The translations under genes were made by a program, and so were the position numbers. This document shows positions 63,155 to 64,000 of a stretch of DNA of 64,000 bases, piece after piece (position 1 is the stretch's first letter; the number at the start of each line of letters is the position of its first letter). The notes beneath the pieces are model-generated. The model saw only the letters and a program-made list of their open reading frames with translations. It was not told where the DNA came from and searched no databases. The stretch is taken from NCBI RefSeq assembly GCF_003425985.1, contig NZ_CP022985.1, positions 3,890,001 to 3,954,000 of the forward strand. The letters are read 5' to 3'. The DNA comes from Mariniflexile sp. TRM1-10 (GTDB lineage: Bacteria; Bacteroidota; Bacteroidia; Flavobacteriales; Flavobacteriaceae).

Positions 63155-64000
63155 AAATGGATTTTTTTATTTGTAAATTGGGATTTTCAATACTTATTTG
63201 AAGATCGTCAGCTATGGGGTTTATTACTAACTCATTCACTTTTGTGTTTGTAATTCCAAATTTAAAAGGTTCTGTAAAATCACCTGTTTCATTGTTATTT
63301 TTATCTAAAGATGTAACCACAAAAACTTTAGTATCTATTTGAGTTTGGGTTAATGCCAATTCATTTCCTGCTATAATGTCAAGTATTTTAGAACCATCAT
63401 TCCTGTTCAAAATGGCTTCATTAGCATTATCAAAGACATAAACAACATACTTCACAGGTAAATCACCATCTGGAGCAGCTACTGGCGTGTCCCATAAAAT
63501 CTTTAAAGGTTCAAATCTAATATTTGCAGGCTTTATAGGGCAGATGCTATCTTTACCTGTACCTAAAATGGGCGGTGCAAAAGATTTATACTTAAAGTGA
63601 GTACTGTTTAAAAGCCCATTTAATCCTTTCAAATTATATTTTATAGCATTGTAACTGTATGCTATTTGACCAAAACTAGCATCCATTATTTCCGTTTTAT
63701 TTTGATTGATTTGGTTTTGAATTTCTGTGGTTTCCCAAGCTTTTTTGCCGTCCAATTTATAAAAGCCCTGGCTTACATACAGTTGTTTACAATAAAGTTT
63801 TGCTTGATTATTCCACCACTTAGAAAGCGCTGTATAATCTTGTTTTCCATTTATATTCCAATATAATTGAGGCGCTAAATAATCTACTTTACCCGCATTT
63901 AACCAAGAAATAGGGTCGCAAAATAAATCGCTGAATGAAGAAGTGCCGCTAATGCCTGATGGTGTACCCGATTTCCAAATTCCAAAAGGACTCACACCAA
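63153..64000 (-). CDS. GHL10 (family 10-like) glycosylhydrolase, C-terminal part
   Basis: Partial: about 282 codons, open through the window's right edge, so the N-terminus is missing. The visible start reads G-V-S-P-F-G-I-W-K, a GHL10 barrel motif, followed by D-Y-L-A-P-Q-L-Y-W-N and K-W-W-N. The C-terminal part (after residue ~170) has a fibronectin-like segment (V-K-Y-V-V-Y-V-F). GHL10 proteins, such as YngK, are usually lipoproteins or exported enzymes for cell-surface polysaccharides; the substrate is not established. The frame could be traced upstream only outside the window. Confidence 0.88.
   Translation of the reverse strand, partial: GVSPFGIWKSGTPSGISGTSSFSDLFCDPISWLNAGKVDYLAPQLYWNINGKQDYTALSKWWNNQAKLYCKQLYVSQGFYKLDGKKAWETTEIQNQINQNKTEIMDASFGQIAYSYNAIKYNLKGLNGLLNSTHFKYKSFAPPILGTGKDSICPIKPANIRFEPLKILWDTPVAAPDGDLPVKYVVYVFDNANEAILNRNDGSKILDIIAGNELALTQTQIDTKVFVVTSLDKNNNETGDFTEPFKFGITNTKVNELVINPIADDLQISIENPNLQIKKSI

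Overview
The window is a 64 kb piece of an AT-rich Bacteroidota chromosome, most likely family Flavobacteriaceae. Diagnostic genes are a PorP/SprF protein paired with a SprB-repeat/PKD adhesin carrying a gliding-motility-type C-terminal domain, BshA (bacillithiol), Smr-less MutS2, a NagZ/serine-hydrolase fusion, and TAnnTTTG-type -7 promoter boxes. Codon use looks uniform. I see no rRNA, tRNA, CRISPR array, prophage, autonomous insertion sequence or plasmid functions. It is core chromosome with many small non-autonomous repeats in the intergenic spaces.

Layout. 1-4.7 kb: a membrane electron-transfer module (NarI-like/ferredoxin protein, an exported unknown, HdrB-like CCG protein), a conserved 161-aa protein and serB. 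5.3-9.5 kb: a GH3/beta-lactamase-fold fusion and bshA. 9.7-14.2 kb: a small outer-membrane barrel protein, a YdiJ-like FAD/Fe-S oxidoreductase and an LpxH-like phosphoesterase. 14.9-18.5 kb: aroC, a dicarboxylate/amino-acid symporter and a two-domain sulfurtransferase. 18.5-25.3 kb: DCC oxidoreductase, mutS2, a DUF2911/TPR protein, a MiaE-like hydroxylase and recG. 25.3-32.7 kb: an M1 aminopeptidase, then a porP/sprF gene and its 1445-aa type IX-secreted adhesin. 33-37.2 kb: tandem patatin paralogues and two membrane-anchored unknowns. 37.3-44.4 kb: UvrD/PcrA helicase, YciO/Sua5 protein, a VOC protein, an OmpA lipoprotein, a GT2 glycosyltransferase, a lone HsdR-N/PD-(D/E)XK protein and holA. 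44.8-48.4 kb: a beta-propeller lipoprotein, a YfcC transporter, ung and a tiny membrane protein. 48.6-54.4 kb: a menaquinone cluster (menB, menA, UPF0173 hydrolase, menC, CPBP protease, menE). 54.7-59.2 kb: a CarboxypepD_reg/TonB-plug/vWA chimera, DoxX and an acyl-CoA carboxylase beta subunit. 59.3-64 kb: a MarR-associated redox operon (FMN reductase, GNAT, MarR, pirin), an OmpA porin and the 3' part of a GHL10 glycoside hydrolase cut by the window edge.

The most unusual material is in the spacers. At least five families of short inverted-terminal-repeat elements recur (5033, 45689; 50399, 14751; 35404, 54368, 62993; 4778, 60689; 23000, 44458). Several abut or overlap the stop codons of neighbouring genes. 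Three elements with different ends share one central hairpin whose stem changes in a pairing-preserving way. The most unusual protein is the 775-aa vWA protein with a SusC-like N-terminus and no beta-barrel.

Working from sequence alone, family calls rest on recognised motifs. Exact substrates are mostly inference, and no database search was run.
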